The notes: generated from the sequence alone by a model not told the origin. 64,000 nucleotides of DNA from Manihot esculenta (GCF_001659605.2 NC_035168.2:8550058-8614057), one strand, 5' to 3'. Counted from the first letter of the stretch, positions 36,088 to 48,289 are shown. Numbers and translations are program-made.

Positions 36088-36434
36088 TAGCTTGTGCAGC
36101 AGCAAGCTTGCTGCTGCCTTGCTTGTGCAGCAGCTTGCTGCTGCCTTGCTTGTGCAGCAGCTTGCTGCTGCACAAGCAAGGCAAGCTGCTGCAGCAGCTG
36201 CTGTGCTGCAGCAGCTGCTGTGCTGCAGCAGCTGCTGTGCTGCAGCAGCTGCTGTGCTGCAGCAGCTGCTGTGCAGCACAGCAGGTTGCTGCTGTGCTGC
36301 AGCAGCTGCTGTGCAGCACAGCAGGTTGCTGCTGTGCTGCAGCAGCTGCTGTGCTGCACAGCAGGTTGCTGCTGTGCTGCACAGCAGGTTGCTGCTGTGC
36401 TGCAGCAGCTGCTGTGCTGCAGCAGCTTGCTGCC
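36088..36434. repeat. 17-bp palindromic CAG/CTG minisatellite inside the CACTA element
   Basis: Units of the type GTGCTGCAGCAGCTGCT repeat with a 17-bp period, with some GTTGCTGCTGTGCTGC variants and a different left part (CTTGCTTGTGCAGCAG). Each unit is nearly its own reverse complement. Because 17 is not a multiple of three, all six frames stay open for long stretches; this is a composition effect, not evidence of genes. It lies in the inferred first intron. Confidence 0.95.
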
Positions 36435-36690
36435 TTTTAAAAAATGACCTTTTAAAAAATATATATATATTTTTAATTTTAAGAGAATAAGTCATTTTAT
36501 AAATTTCAAAATAATAATAATAATAATATATAATTTTATTAATATATATATGTATTGTTAAATTGATTACTTTATGTGCCTTTATTCAACTTTTCTTTGA
36601 TATGTATTGTTAAATTGATTAGTGTGTTTGATTTGTTAAATTAGTATATAATTAAAGTTGAATTTGTTTATATTTCAGAATATATTTATC

Positions 36691-39600
36691 ATGTCGGTAG
36701 ATCGTAGATGATGTATGAGCGACTAGATGAAAATGGCTTTCTTAATTCTGAATTTGAGATTGGGGTGGAGACATTTCTAAACTTTGCCTATGCACAAGTA
36801 CAGTTTATATGCCAAGATAAAATTCGTTGTCCATGTTCTAAGTGTCAGAATAGGAAATTTCAGAATAGGCAAGATGTTACTTATCACCTTTGCAAAAGTG
36901 GATTTGTTGGAGGATATACTAAGTGGATTGCGCATGGTGAATCTATCACTCATGAAATAAATTCTGAACAACTTGAGGAACAATCTACTGATTATCTTGC
37001 TACAACCAACAATGTCAATTATTATAGAAGCATGGTCATGGAAGCAATGGATATAAATTATGGTACAGTTGGAGTTGGTAGTTCTGAAATGGGCAATCGA
37101 ACCATGGAGCCGAACTTAGAAGTTTCAAAATTCTATGAATTATTACATGGTGCGGATGTGCCATTATGGGAAGGCTGCAATAATCATACCAAGTTATCTG
37201 CTATATCTCAATTGCTGAACTTAATGTCAGAATTTCACATTAGTCATAGTTGTTTTAATAAGTTTATGGGAACGGTAAAAAGTATGCTACCAGAAGGAAA
37301 CCTCTTACCAGATAATTTTTATAATACGAAGAAGATGATGTCCACTCTAGGCCTTGGTTATACAAAAATCGATGTTTGTGTAAACAATTGTATGTTGTAC
37401 TTTCAAGAAAATATCGACAGAACATCATGTACAATATGTGGTCACCCTCGATATAAACCAATACAATCACTTATGGGGCGACGAAAAAAGAGACCATTTA
37501 AAGTGTTGCGATATCTACCTTTGATTCCTAGACTCCAAAGACTTTTTATGTCATCCATAACTGCTCTGCATATGGTTTGGCATGCTTCTAACCAACATGT
37601 AGATGGTAGTATGGTGCATCCTGTTGATAGTGAGGCATGGAAACATTTTGATCGCACCCACTCTTGGTTTGCATCTGATCCAAGAAATGTTCGGCTTGGA
37701 TTATGTACTGATGGATTCAATCCTTTTGGGCAACGGTCTAAACCGTATTCTTGTTGGCCCGTAATTGTTGTAGTTTACAATTTACCTCCATGGATGGCAA
37801 TGAAAAAACCTTACATGTTTCTGAATATGGTAATTCCAGGTCCTAAAAGCCCTGGAAAAAGCTTGGATGTTTTTTTGAGGCCTTTGATTGATGAGCTGAA
37901 ATTGTTGTGGCATGAAGGAGTTTGGACTCATGATGCTAATTCTAACCAAAACTTTCAAATGAAAGCAGCATTGTTATGGACAATAAGTGATTTTCCTGCA
38001 TATGGTATGTTATCTGGATGGAGCACACATGGTAGAATGTCATGTCCATATTGTATGGAAAATAGTAAGGCCTTTATACTTCAGCATGGTGGGAAGCCAT
38101 CTTTTTTTGATTGTCATCGTCAATTCCTTCCTATTAACCATCCATATCGAAGACAGAAAGATAAATTTAGAAAAGGTTTCATAGAAAAAACTCCTCCACC
38201 TTCTCGTATGGCAGGTGATGTTATACAACATCGGGTTAATTTGTTGAGTGATGTTGTGTTTGGAACAACTGCTGGCAAGCAAACAATACCGGGGTTTGGA
38301 GTACATCATAACTGGGTGAAAAAGAGTATATTTTGGGAGCTTCCATATTGGCAATCAAATTTACTTCGACATAATTTGGATGTTATGCATATAGAGAAGA
38401 ATGTATTTGATAACATATTCTACACAGTTATGGATGTGAATGGCAAATCAAAGGACAATATCAAGGCAAGACAGGATTTGAAAGTCTATTGCAATCGTCC
38501 CGAGTTAGATTTGTTGTATAATAATGGTAAAGTGTACAAACCTAAAGCCACTTATTCTTTGAATAAAGAACAGAAACGGTCAATTTGTCAATGGCTTAAG
38601 GATTTGAGGTTGCCTGACGGTTATGCTTCGAACATTGCTCAGTCTGTTAGTGTGAATGATTGTAAATTTTATGGATTAAAAAGCCATGATTGCCACATAT
38701 TGATGCAAAGACTGATACCAATTGCATTTCATGACATATTGCCTAAAGCAGTTTGGGATGCTTTGACTGAGTTGAGTCATTTTTTTAGAGACATAACTGC
38801 AACCACACTCACAGAAGAAAATTTGAATATCTTAGAAAAAAATATTGTTGAGAGCATTTGCAAGATGGAGAAGATATTCCCACCCGGTTTCTTTGACTCA
38901 ATGGAGCATTTACCTATTCACTTGGCATACGAGGCAAAAGTAGGTGGACCTGTGCAATATCGTTGGATGTATCCCTTTGAACGGTAAATGCAATACTAAA
39001 TATTTACATATGGTGTATTGTAAATAAATGTCAAATAACCAACTAACAGTCTAATTTTTCTTTTACTAGATACCTCTTTGACTTGAAGAAAAAAGTCAAA
39101 AATAAAGCTTCTGTTGAGGGTTCAATTGTTGAGGCATATCTTATTGAGGAAATTTCATCTTTTTGCTCACATTACTTTGAGCCATCTATCTCGACAAGAC
39201 TAAATAGAGTCCCAAGAAATGATGATGGTGGACATGTAGAACCTATGGGACGCCTTTCGATTTTCACTCATGCAGGTTGACCTTTTGGGCAGTTGGAACA
39301 TGGCAGAATGTTGTCAAATGAAGAGTACTGTGCAGCACATTTATATGTGTTATTGAATTGTCCTGAAATTGATCCGTTTATTGAGTAAGTGATTTAAATT
39401 AAGTATTAACATTTTAATCATATAAAATAAAATATGTTACAAAAAAATTAATTTTTTTGTGTAGGATTTTTGATTCTCATTTTCGAGAAACAATACCAAA
39501 TATCAGCGATCAACAAATTGAGCAAATGCGAGAGCGAGAACTGGCTAATTGGTTAAAAGACTATGTAAGTATTGCAAGTGATGATTTGAGCTTTAGCATT

Positions 39601-40477
39601 ATTGTTGACTTCTAACTTAATATTTCAACATTAGGTGGGAAGGAACGAAGTTGATAACTGCATTTATCAAATAGCTCAAGGGCCCAGCCGAAAAGTACAA
39701 TCATATAAAGGATATTTTGTGAATGGATTTAAATTTCATCGACATGATTATGGCAGAGAGCGAAAAACATTAAATAGTGGTGTATGGGTCAAAAGAAGTT
39801 GTTATAATGAATATGAAAGTGATTATTGTTATAATGAATATGAAAGTGATTATTATGGCTTGCTGAATGAGGTATTAGAATTAGAGTACTTTGGAGAGAA
39901 AAACAAGATAATCCTTTTCAAGTGTGAATGGTTTGACACTAATAGAGGGGTAAGGGTCCATCCTCAACATGGTCTTGTGGAAATCAATGTCAAATTAAGG
40001 CTAGCATCATCTGATCCATTTATTTTAGCTCAACAAGCTCATCAAGTTTGCTATATTAAATATCCTAAAATCAATAAAGTCAGAGTTGACTGGTGTGCGG
40101 TTTTCAAAACCAAAGCTAGGAGCACTTACAATATTGGACCTTCCATGGTTAACAACAATTCAAATGAGCAAAACTCCAATGATGTTGCTTATCAAGAGGA
40201 TGATGTCTCAAGACCTCAAGAAATTGTACCAACAACCGAACTTGATGATCCCACAATGTTACTTGATTCAAGTAGTATGGTTGAGGTGGATGTTAATGAA
40301 TTGCAACAAGTGCAACAACCACTTGAAGTGGTGGAAGATGAAGATGAGGATGTAGAGGAAGAGGAAGAGGGAGAGGATGAAGAAGAGGAAGAAGACACTG
40401 AAGAGTCAGATGACGATTTAGAAGTTGATGGTATTGATAGTGATGATGATGTCAACTTAGAAGATGATTCTGAATGA
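36691..40477 (+). pseudogene. TNP2-like CACTA transposase gene, four coding exons, broken
   Basis: The main exon is open from ATG 36708 (MMYERLDENGFLNSEF) to 38983 (759 codons if read through to 38987). It holds a transposase-associated CPCSKC motif (41-46), the TNP2 core with CTDGFNPFG (333-341), YNLPPWMAMK and IPGPKSPG, and LSGWSTHGRMSCPYC. D335 and D395 are candidate catalytic acids. Exons then follow at 39070-39384 (DUF4218-like), 39465-39564 and 39635-40477 (DUF4216-like, ending in a long Glu/Asp tail), with GT/AG borders that keep the frame. Lesions: ATG 36691, the usual start of the family, meets a stop after six codons through an apparent 1-base loss; TGA at 39278-39280 interrupts exon 2. 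A 27-bp in-frame duplication lies near 39800-39853. Known role: binds the element ends and cuts out the transposon. Confidence 0.88.
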
Positions 40478-40594
40478 TACATTGTAAAGTATATCATATT
40501 TTTATATATATTCATAGACTTAATATTTGATTATTATTTTTTCTATTGTTTGTCTTTATTGTTAATTAAAACTAATGGACAATTATTTTTTCAG

Positions 40595-40714
40595 ATGCCT
40601 CGAAGAGCAGTATCATCTAGAGGTAGAGGACATAGCCAGCAGCTCTCTATGAATGAAACAAATAATCCAACTGCAGATTGTACTTCTCTATCAGATGATT
40701 CAACAAATTCATAG
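40595..40714 (+). pseudogene. Remnant of the second CACTA gene
   Basis: Encodes only 39 residues, MPRRAVSSRGRGHSQQ..., starting just after a splice-acceptor-like TTTTTTCAG. The Arg/Ser/Gly-rich start is like that of the second protein gene of this CACTA group; the rest seems deleted. Too short to act as the known DNA-binding partner. The identification is an inference. Confidence 0.5.
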
Positions 40715-40984
40715 ATTAGTTTTTAGTTTTATGAACATTGTTAAGTATTATTCATTTATTTTAAATTTTATGACGATTGTTAAGTATTATTATGAACATT
40801 GTTAAATATTATGGATTTATTTTATATATTCTTAATATTGTTAAGTATTATGAACATTACTTATAATTATTATAATATGATATTTGATTTATATTCAATA
40901 TGATTCTTAATTATAAATTATTTGATTATACAGGGAATATCTAAATAAAAACAGGGAACTATTTTTTGTGATTGAATTTTAGCA

Positions 40985-41407
40985 TATTAGCGACGGATTA
41001 GCGACGGATTTGTGAGAATTTTTTTTAAAATTGTGTTAGTATTTCCGACGGATTTCCGACGGAAAATTTCCGTCGCTAATTATTTCCGACGGATTAGCGA
41101 CGGAATGTTCATCGGATGAATTGCAATTTCCGACGGATTTAGCGACAAAAGTTTTTCGTCGCTAAATTTTTCCGACTGAATTTTCCGTCGGAAATCCGTC
41201 GGAAATTTTTCCGACGGAGTTAAAATCCGTCGGAAATCCGTCGCTAATATTTCCGACGGAATTGCAATCCGTCGGAAAAAATTAGCGATATGACTTTAAG
41301 CGACGGACTTGAGTCCGTCGCAAATCCGTCGCTGAAAGTTTCAGCGACGGATTTTTTACTTTCAGCGACGGAAAAATCCGTCACTGATACCCTGTTTTTT
41401 TGAAGTG
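40985..41407 (-). repeat. CACTA right end: subterminal motif array and TIR
   Basis: More than twenty copies of CCGACGGA, GCGACGGA or their complements, many in back-to-back inverted pairs, then the terminal inverted repeat ending GAAGTG. Confidence 0.88.
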
Positions 41408-41639
41408 ATGTAAATATAATTATTCAACCACCTTCTTTTTTTTTTTTTGTTTTATTTTATGTATTTGAGTGAGTACTTTTTGATAAATCAATTGGACTAA
41501 TCTTATTGAGTGTGTTTTGAATTTACTTATCGTGAGTTAGATTTCTTTTATTTTTTCCAATAAAATAAATAAATATTTTTCATTATTTAATTTAATGTTG
41601 ATGTAATATTTATGAAATTTTTAACACGACAAAATAAAA

Positions 41640-41825
41640 TAGCGATGGCATTTGCGACGCATTAAGATTTTGTCAGAAATGAAAAAATATTGCAACGGAA
41701 AAGTGGCAAATTAGTGACGGATACTGTATTAGAATTTTCCCATGAATTCGCGACGGATTAATGACGGACTAAACTGTTTATCAGCGATGGAAATTATTTC
41801 GTCGTAAATCCATCGAAAAATCTTC
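41640..41825. repeat. Diverged CACTA subterminal fragment outside the intact ends
   Basis: GCGATGGCATTTGCGACGCA, TTAGTGACGGATACTG and TTCGCGACGGATTAATGACG recur 230-420 bp beyond the right end. They look like an older, decayed end of a related element. Confidence 0.6.
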
Positions 41826-43773
41826 TAAACTTACACTTCAATAATTAATTTTAATATTAATGATTATTAAAATACTTAATAATAAATAAATTTTATTAAT
41901 AATAAATAAATTTATAGTGAACTTTATCTAAATCAAATTTTAATTACCTAAATAAAATACTATTACATTTATACTAAAATTCCAATGATGTAGTTTGTAT
42001 AATAACATTCAAATGTCAAATTGTAAACACCGAAAATTTACTTACGCTTTAAATTAAAATTTTATTTATATAAATTTTATATTTATATTAGAATTTAAAA
42101 TTATTGAACAATATCTATAAAATATTTCACCAATCCACAACAAATTACTTAAAAATATTATTTAAAAAAATAAAAAATTTATATAATTCTGCGTGAATTC
42201 ATTTAATTTTTTTTTTCAAAATAAATTACAATAAACAAATGATAAGCAATTGGAAGATATTGTTTACTACATCAAAATTAATGAATTAAGAAGCTTTTAA
42301 TAATCTTTCATATTCTTAGATCTATCCAAACCAACAATATCAATATTATAGACTAATAGAAATGTGCACTTTTTACTAGTCCTTTAATATTTACACTCAA
42401 AAGGAGTGATGTCACTAAAAAATAGAGTTATGCTATGATTAATTAAACCTGTAAAAAAGGAAACGTGAGATGGTGGGGTTCATGGCAACCACTTCAACAC
42501 TCAAATAAATATATTAGAGAATATGACAAATGTAATGAATCGTTTGAACTTGAGTGGTATAACAGAATAGCGTACTTTTGTTTATATGATCGTTTTTCTT
42601 TTATACCGTTAGAAGATGAAAATAAATAAAATATTTTTTGATAATTTAATGATAATGTGACCGATTACTTAATAAGAAATATTGCCAACATAATGGGATA
42701 CTCTAAACTGTGCCGGATAAGAATTTTATACTGAGATTAACTTTATTTAGAAGAGAGCAAATCTTGATAATAAATTAAGTGTTGAGGTGTTCAAATTTTT
42801 CTTTTTTCAGGTGGAACCGCGTTACAGATCATTGACACATAGATCATTGCCACATGGTAACGATGATTGTACAAGATCAGAAAGTTCAGATATTTAATTT
42901 ATTTTGAATTATTTTATTATATTTAGTATCTAACATAATTGAGTGCTGACAAAAAGAATTTATATAGCTGTGTTTAGTTTATGATTAAAATTTATTTATC
43001 GTATGAAATGATTTATTTTATAAAAGAAAATTAATGAATTTTTATAAAATTATGTTTGATTTTAAAATTTTTAAAATTAAAAAAAAGTTGAATTTTTTTT
43101 TATTTTTAATAAGAGAACTGATAAAAAAATAATTAATTAAATTGAAAAATTCTTAATTTTAAATTAACGGTCTATGATTATTGCTGGTGGCATTGGTGTC
43201 ATATAAAAAACTACCCAATTCGAAATTTAATGCAAGTCAAAATCAGTTTTTATTGAAAATAATAAAAAAATAAAGCTGGCTAGAGTTGCGTATAAAAAAC
43301 AATAACGTTGAAAGATGATAATCCAAAAAGTTTTGGAGATTATCGATAATGGAAAAAGGAAGAAAAGTGAAATGATGGAGCATGAGAGGCAAGCAATTTC
43401 TTTATAATCTTTGCAAAAAGGCATGTGTGCATTTTGCTTTCTTAATAGAACTCTATTTTTTTTTGGCAAATGAGATCAAATGCTTATCTACTACCTCAAA
43501 AATTATTACATAAACATGTAATACCACTTTATTAAGTAGATACATTCCACTAATAATAATAAAATGCATAAATGATTTTACCCAAAAAAAATATTAATAA
43601 ATTTAAATTCTATCTTAAACTATAATATATACCTGTGCTCCCTTATGCAAACTTGAATTTAATATTTTTTATTAAAGAAAAAAAAAATATGTATCGTTTT
43701 ATTTTATGTTTTTGAAATAGAGAGAACATGTAATTAAAACACTAAAAAACTATCAATGAATGTTGGAACGAGT
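41826..43773. other. AT-rich spacer
   Basis: No gene recognised; short open stretches near 43227-43469 lack motifs and are rich in Phe/Leu/Ile by composition. Confidence 0.45.
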
Positions 43774-44170
43774 GATTCGATATCCTTATCTTTTAAGTGA
43801 GATTGAAAATTTGAATGAATAAAGAAAATACTTGCCGAGAGTACTTTATCTTTAATGGATCGATCCAATGTGAATATGATTTAGTTGCAGTCCTGATATG
43901 ATTGATTCGATATTCTTCTTTCTTAAATGAGGTTAAAGATGCGAATGGACGAAGAAAATACTCTGAGAGCACTTTATTTTTAATATATCAACTCAATGTA
44001 AACATAATTTAGTTTCAGTCCTGATATGGTATGAGTGATTTGATATTTTTCTCTCTTAAGTAAGGTCAAAGATTCAAATGGATGGAAAAAATAATTGCTG
44101 GGAGCATTTTATCTTTAATGGATCGATCCGATATGAATATGATTTAATTTCAGTTCTAATTGGTGATACT
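43774..44170. repeat. ~130-bp tandem repeat, three copies
   Basis: Units begin GATTCGATATCCTT (43774), GATTCGATATTCTT (43904) and GATTTGATATTTTT (44037) and each contains GAGAGTACTTTATCTTTAAT or a close variant, then TTTAGTTGCAGTCCTGATAT. Spacing is 130 and 133 bp. Copies have diverged, so the array is old. Confidence 0.8.
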
Positions 44171-44914
44171 GATACGGTTGAATCACCTATCAATAAAAAT
44201 AAATTGTTAAAAGAATTGAATAAAATAATAAATATTTTAGCATTTCGAAAATTTTGGATAAATTGTTTTAAATTTTAAAAATTTAGCAAACTTGCCAACA
44301 TTTAAGTATTTAGATTAAACTGATCAAAAACAAAAATATTTAGTTTTTCTAATGAGGCTGTAATAAAAAGGGAAAAGTCACTATGCAAAATTTGGAGAAG
44401 ACAGACTTGTTTTTCTTTTTAATTTTTGTTAAATTATATAACATTTTTCTTTTGTAGCTAGTAATTTATTGATTATATCAAAAACAAAAATTTAGCAGTT
44501 TTTTTTTTTAAATTTTCTAGTTCTATAGCTCATTCATACAGGTTTTTAGGTCCCTATGAACTCATGGAGGAATAGTGCGGCACTATCACATTCCATTCAT
44601 GAAAAATTATTATTCCCACTTGAGAATTTAAAGTCACTAATAATAAATAAAAAAACTTAACAATCAATGTAATTCTATTTTAGACTATCAAAGAGTTATT
44701 CTAATAAGAAAACACGGTTATAAAAATTTTAAGATAGCAGTTTATTTGCATTTACAGATTTAGTCTGATAGTAAGTATATCTGAATAAATTTGAGAGGTC
44801 TAAACTTCTACTCTTCCAATCCCCAATCCTCGTTTCAAAAAAAAATAGTAATTTATTTAATTTTTTTAAAAAAATTATTATTTAATATGTATGGTAGAGA
44901 GAAATTTATTATTT

Positions 44915-45235
44915 AGTTTATCGATTTTAAACAATGTATTGAAACGTTCTTAACGTTTTAAAAAATCTATTAGTTAGTTCCGTTAATTTTTCCATTAAAT
45001 ATTTTACTATCTAGTTCTTATGATTTTAAAGATCCTTTAGATTTTTATAAAATTTACTAATTAGTCCCTTTATATTAGAACATTTTGACTTTTTTTTAAT
45101 ACTTAACGGATAAAACTAACAAAAAAATTAATTAGTAGATATTTTAAAATGTTTGAAATATTTTAATGTATTTTTTAAAATTAAAGGATCAATTAGTGAG
45201 TTTTTTTTATATTATAAGAATTAAATAGTAATTTT
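44915..45235. repeat. Foldback (inverted repeat) element
   Basis: The left arm (44915-45000) and the reverse complement of the right arm (about 45105-45210) share TTTTAAAAAATCTATTAGTTA-like sequence in the same order. No coding. Looks like a non-autonomous transposon; the GGGACTAATTAG-type word inside is common in Mutator-like MITEs. Confidence 0.5.
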
Positions 45236-45306
45236 TTATTTTTTTATAATAAATAAAAATGTGATTAAAATTATAATTTTATTAAATATAAAATAAAATT
45301 ATTTAT

Positions 45307-45308
<2 letters not shown>

Positions 45309-45348
<40 letters not shown>
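45309..45348. repeat. (TA)n microsatellite
   Basis: About 20 TA units without interruption. Confidence 0.95.
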
Positions 45349-45351
<3 letters not shown>

Positions 45352-45599
45352 TAAAATTTTAATTTTTTCTATAATAATTTAAACTGGAGTCAAATTATTA
45401 TATTAATACTAATTTTATAATTATTGTTATAATAGTATTGTATAAATTTTAAAATATAGAAGTGAAGACACAATAGAATATAGCAAGTAGAGAAAACAAG
45501 ATTCTATAAGGAGATAAAGAAATCCAAAATGCAAATATGAGATCCCACAGAGAAAATCTTACATTTATATTCAAAAGAATTCTTTTAATTTATAATCAA

Positions 45600-45890
45600 G
45601 AGGAACCCTTTATTTCACTGAAATTATTTTAGAAAAATATTTTTTTACATTTTAAATTTAATTAATAGAAAGTATTTTTCTGTTTAAAGAAAAAATTAAA
45701 TTATTTTAAAAAAATAACTTTATATTTTTAAAAGAAAATGTCATTTTCACATTTTAGAATATTTATTAAAATTTATATATAAATTTATTAATATATTTTA
45801 CTTTTTAATTTAAAATTAAATAATAAAAATAATTTATTTTATTAAAAATATTTTTAAATACAAATTATTACAAATAAATGAAGAGTCTTA
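45600..45890. repeat. MITE-like AT-rich repeat, third copy
   Basis: Contains TTTATTTCACTGAAATTATT at the left and AAATACAAATTATTACAAAT at the right, matching the left half of 20650-21252 in order. Confidence 0.45.
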
Positions 45891-47929
45891 ATGAATAAAT
45901 CAAATCAACCCACATCTCAAATTGATTTAAACATAAATTCTCATGATCTAATTTATTTACCACATTTAAAAAAAATGAAAAATTAATTATGAATTTCAAA
46001 TTTTAAAATTAAATATATGAATTATCATCGTGGAGAATATATGGCTAAATTAGGAACAAATCTGATGTCCAAAAAAGCTAAAAGAAAGTGTCCCATCGAA
46101 TATTAAAATTTTTATATAAACTAGTGGATTTAGATAACAATTTCACTAATATAGATTATTTAATATTTAATTTATTTAAATTATTAATTTATCCAAATTG
46201 AAGCTTAATTTAATTAAAATTTAAAAAAAATTGATTTAGCTCAAAAATCAATAATAAATTAAATTTCTAAATTATTGAGTAAACAGTTCAATTGTTATTT
46301 TTAAAAAAAATTAGTTGAAATATCTGAAATGATTTGATTTACCACAGGGATCGAGATTCTGAAAGGAAAAGAAAGAGTATGTTTGGAAACAGAAAGTGAG
46401 ATAGGGATTTAATGAATCTGCATGGGAAAACTCTAAGTATCAAATTTCTACAAGTTTCTAAGATAAATTCCTTTCATTGTGATGCCACGAATCGATAGTG
46501 CATATATCATTTCACAAAGGAATCCACATCTCTCGTATAAACTTTTTTTCAATCTTATAAGGAATCGATCTTACATTCTCAATATTTCTGTCAGCTTCTG
46601 CTTTTTTTATTTTAAAAAAAAATTATGAAACTTCTGTTCTTTCGTTATCCTCACGAAAACATTCTCGTTATTATAAAAATATGTGTAATTTATTTAATTT
46701 TAATTAAGTGATGGATAAATTAATTTATTATCTATTTTATTATTTTCTATTTGATGATTCCTAGACTTTTTAGTTCACCCAGAACGCTTCAGTCCGGTAA
46801 TATGAAGCAGGTCGGACCAAGCAAGCGTATAGGTTTATTCTCGGGAAGCCTAACATGGTGATGTGATAGGAGGTAGGGAGGGCAGGTTTAGTCACTTCAC
46901 AGTGCTGTTCGCATGCACTCCAAGAAAAATTAAATGGTCATCTGTCGTAAAGAAAAATTCTAATATATCCGTACGTACGGATCTAGCAGATGACGTCATT
47001 ATAGAAAAACAGACATCATTAGCAGACAAAAGAGAAAGGAATAAAAAGAAATAAAATTTTATTCTCTCTAAATTTACGTGATTATTGTAAATTTTATTTT
47101 TTAATATCATAATATCACTATTTAAAATTAAAAGTTTTATTATAAAAACTAAATAATAAAATTTTTTTATAAAATTATTAATTTTAAATAAAGGGTAATA
47201 TCAGAGTGAATCTTAGCTGGATTAGGCACCGAAACTTCTGGGAATTGAGAAATAAATTTAATATGATATGATGAGGGGAAATATAATCTGTAATGTTGTT
47301 TTATTGTAATAAAAATATTAAAGCTGGGAAGACAGAATCGCACTATCTTGTATAGGACAACGTTTTTTTGGTGTAAGTCACATATTCCTAAATACCTATC
47401 ATCTGTCTCGTAAGCGACATTCACATTCACATTCTTTCAGGAGAAAAAAAAAAAAAACTTATGATATCAATCAAAGGTCATCTCAAGTAATACGATGAGT
47501 TTGAATATTTATAAAAAATAATTATCTCTTATTATACAGAACACCCACTTTTTTAACATTCTGCCAAACAAGAAAACGAAAACTTCCTACTTTATGAGGG
47601 AACGATGCCCGACTGAACTCTTTAAACAACTGACCTTTTACTTTCCGCATATGCTAATGGATGCTTAACAGAAATTCCAACAGGGAAGCATAATAAAAAA
47701 AATAAATAAAAACAATTTCGTCACATTTCTAATAGGCATGTACATAGCTTAAATATTTAAGAAATGTAAAAATCAATTTATCATCTTAATTTTATGATTA
47801 TTTTATTTATTCATATCACGAAATAACTAACTTTAAATTTTACGATAAATTTAAAAATTCACAATAACTTTTTAAAACAAAAAATTTGAAACATATAATT
47901 TTAAAAAATGTGACGAAGGCGGCAGATGT
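45891..47929. other. Spacer, nothing recognised
   Basis: AT-rich. A slightly richer patch at 46780-47000 includes a 12-bp palindrome CCGTACGTACGG near 46970, the same word as at 20117. No gene supported. Confidence 0.4.
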
Positions 47930-48180
47930 AACCATAAAGTTAGATATAAAAATTCTATTATTTAAGAATTAATTTTACATTTTAATTATTTTTTAAAATA
48001 TTTTTATAATTTTACATATTAAAATTTTTTTATTATAAATATTTTTTTCTATTATAAATAGTCTCATGAAACTCACGTTTTATATTTTTAAAAAATTTTA
48101 TTAAGATTTTTCAATTTTTAATTTATTTTTTTCTTATATTTTTTTAATATAATAATATTAATTAAAATTTTTGACGAAAT
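47930..48180 (+). repeat. LTR fragment of the old gypsy family, plus orientation
   Basis: AATTTTACATTTTAATTATT, TTTTTATAATTTTACATATT and TCTATTATAAATAG occur in the same order as in the reverse complement of 4440-4550. A third copy of the family, reduced to its promoter-containing part. Confidence 0.55.
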
Positions 48181-48289
48181 TTTTATACGCATTTATCACT
48201 AAAATTTTTAAAATCAATTTAATCATACGTTCAATAAATATGTTAGTGCAAAAAACAATACAATAGGAAAAAAGTAATAATAAAAGAAT

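Larger units (their letters stand above)
35305..41407 (+). mobile_element. CACTA (En/Spm) DNA transposon, 6.1 kb
   Basis: Left end CACCACAAAAAAACAGGCTA and the right end in reverse complement CACTTCAAAAAAACAGGGTA form about 30-bp terminal inverted repeats, both running into TCAGTGACGGATTT. Dense GCGACGGA/TCCGTCGC subterminal motifs lie inside both ends. Internally it carries a TNP2-type transposase gene with a nonsense codon, plus a tiny remnant of a second gene. ATGT flanks both ends. With these lesions the copy should not be autonomous, but the ends look usable in trans. Confidence 0.93.

Noticed and set aside
36088..36434. CRISPR-like array
   Set aside because: Contiguous tandem repeat with no spacers, in a plant transposon.
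36078..36495. Several overlapping long open frames on both strands rich in Ala, Cys, Gln and Leu
   Set aside because: They come from the 17-bp CAG/CTG repeat, which lacks stops in all frames. No domain and no conserved start.
40216..40515. Minus-strand Ser-rich frame
   Set aside because: Shadow of the Glu/Asp-rich tail of the transposase exon.
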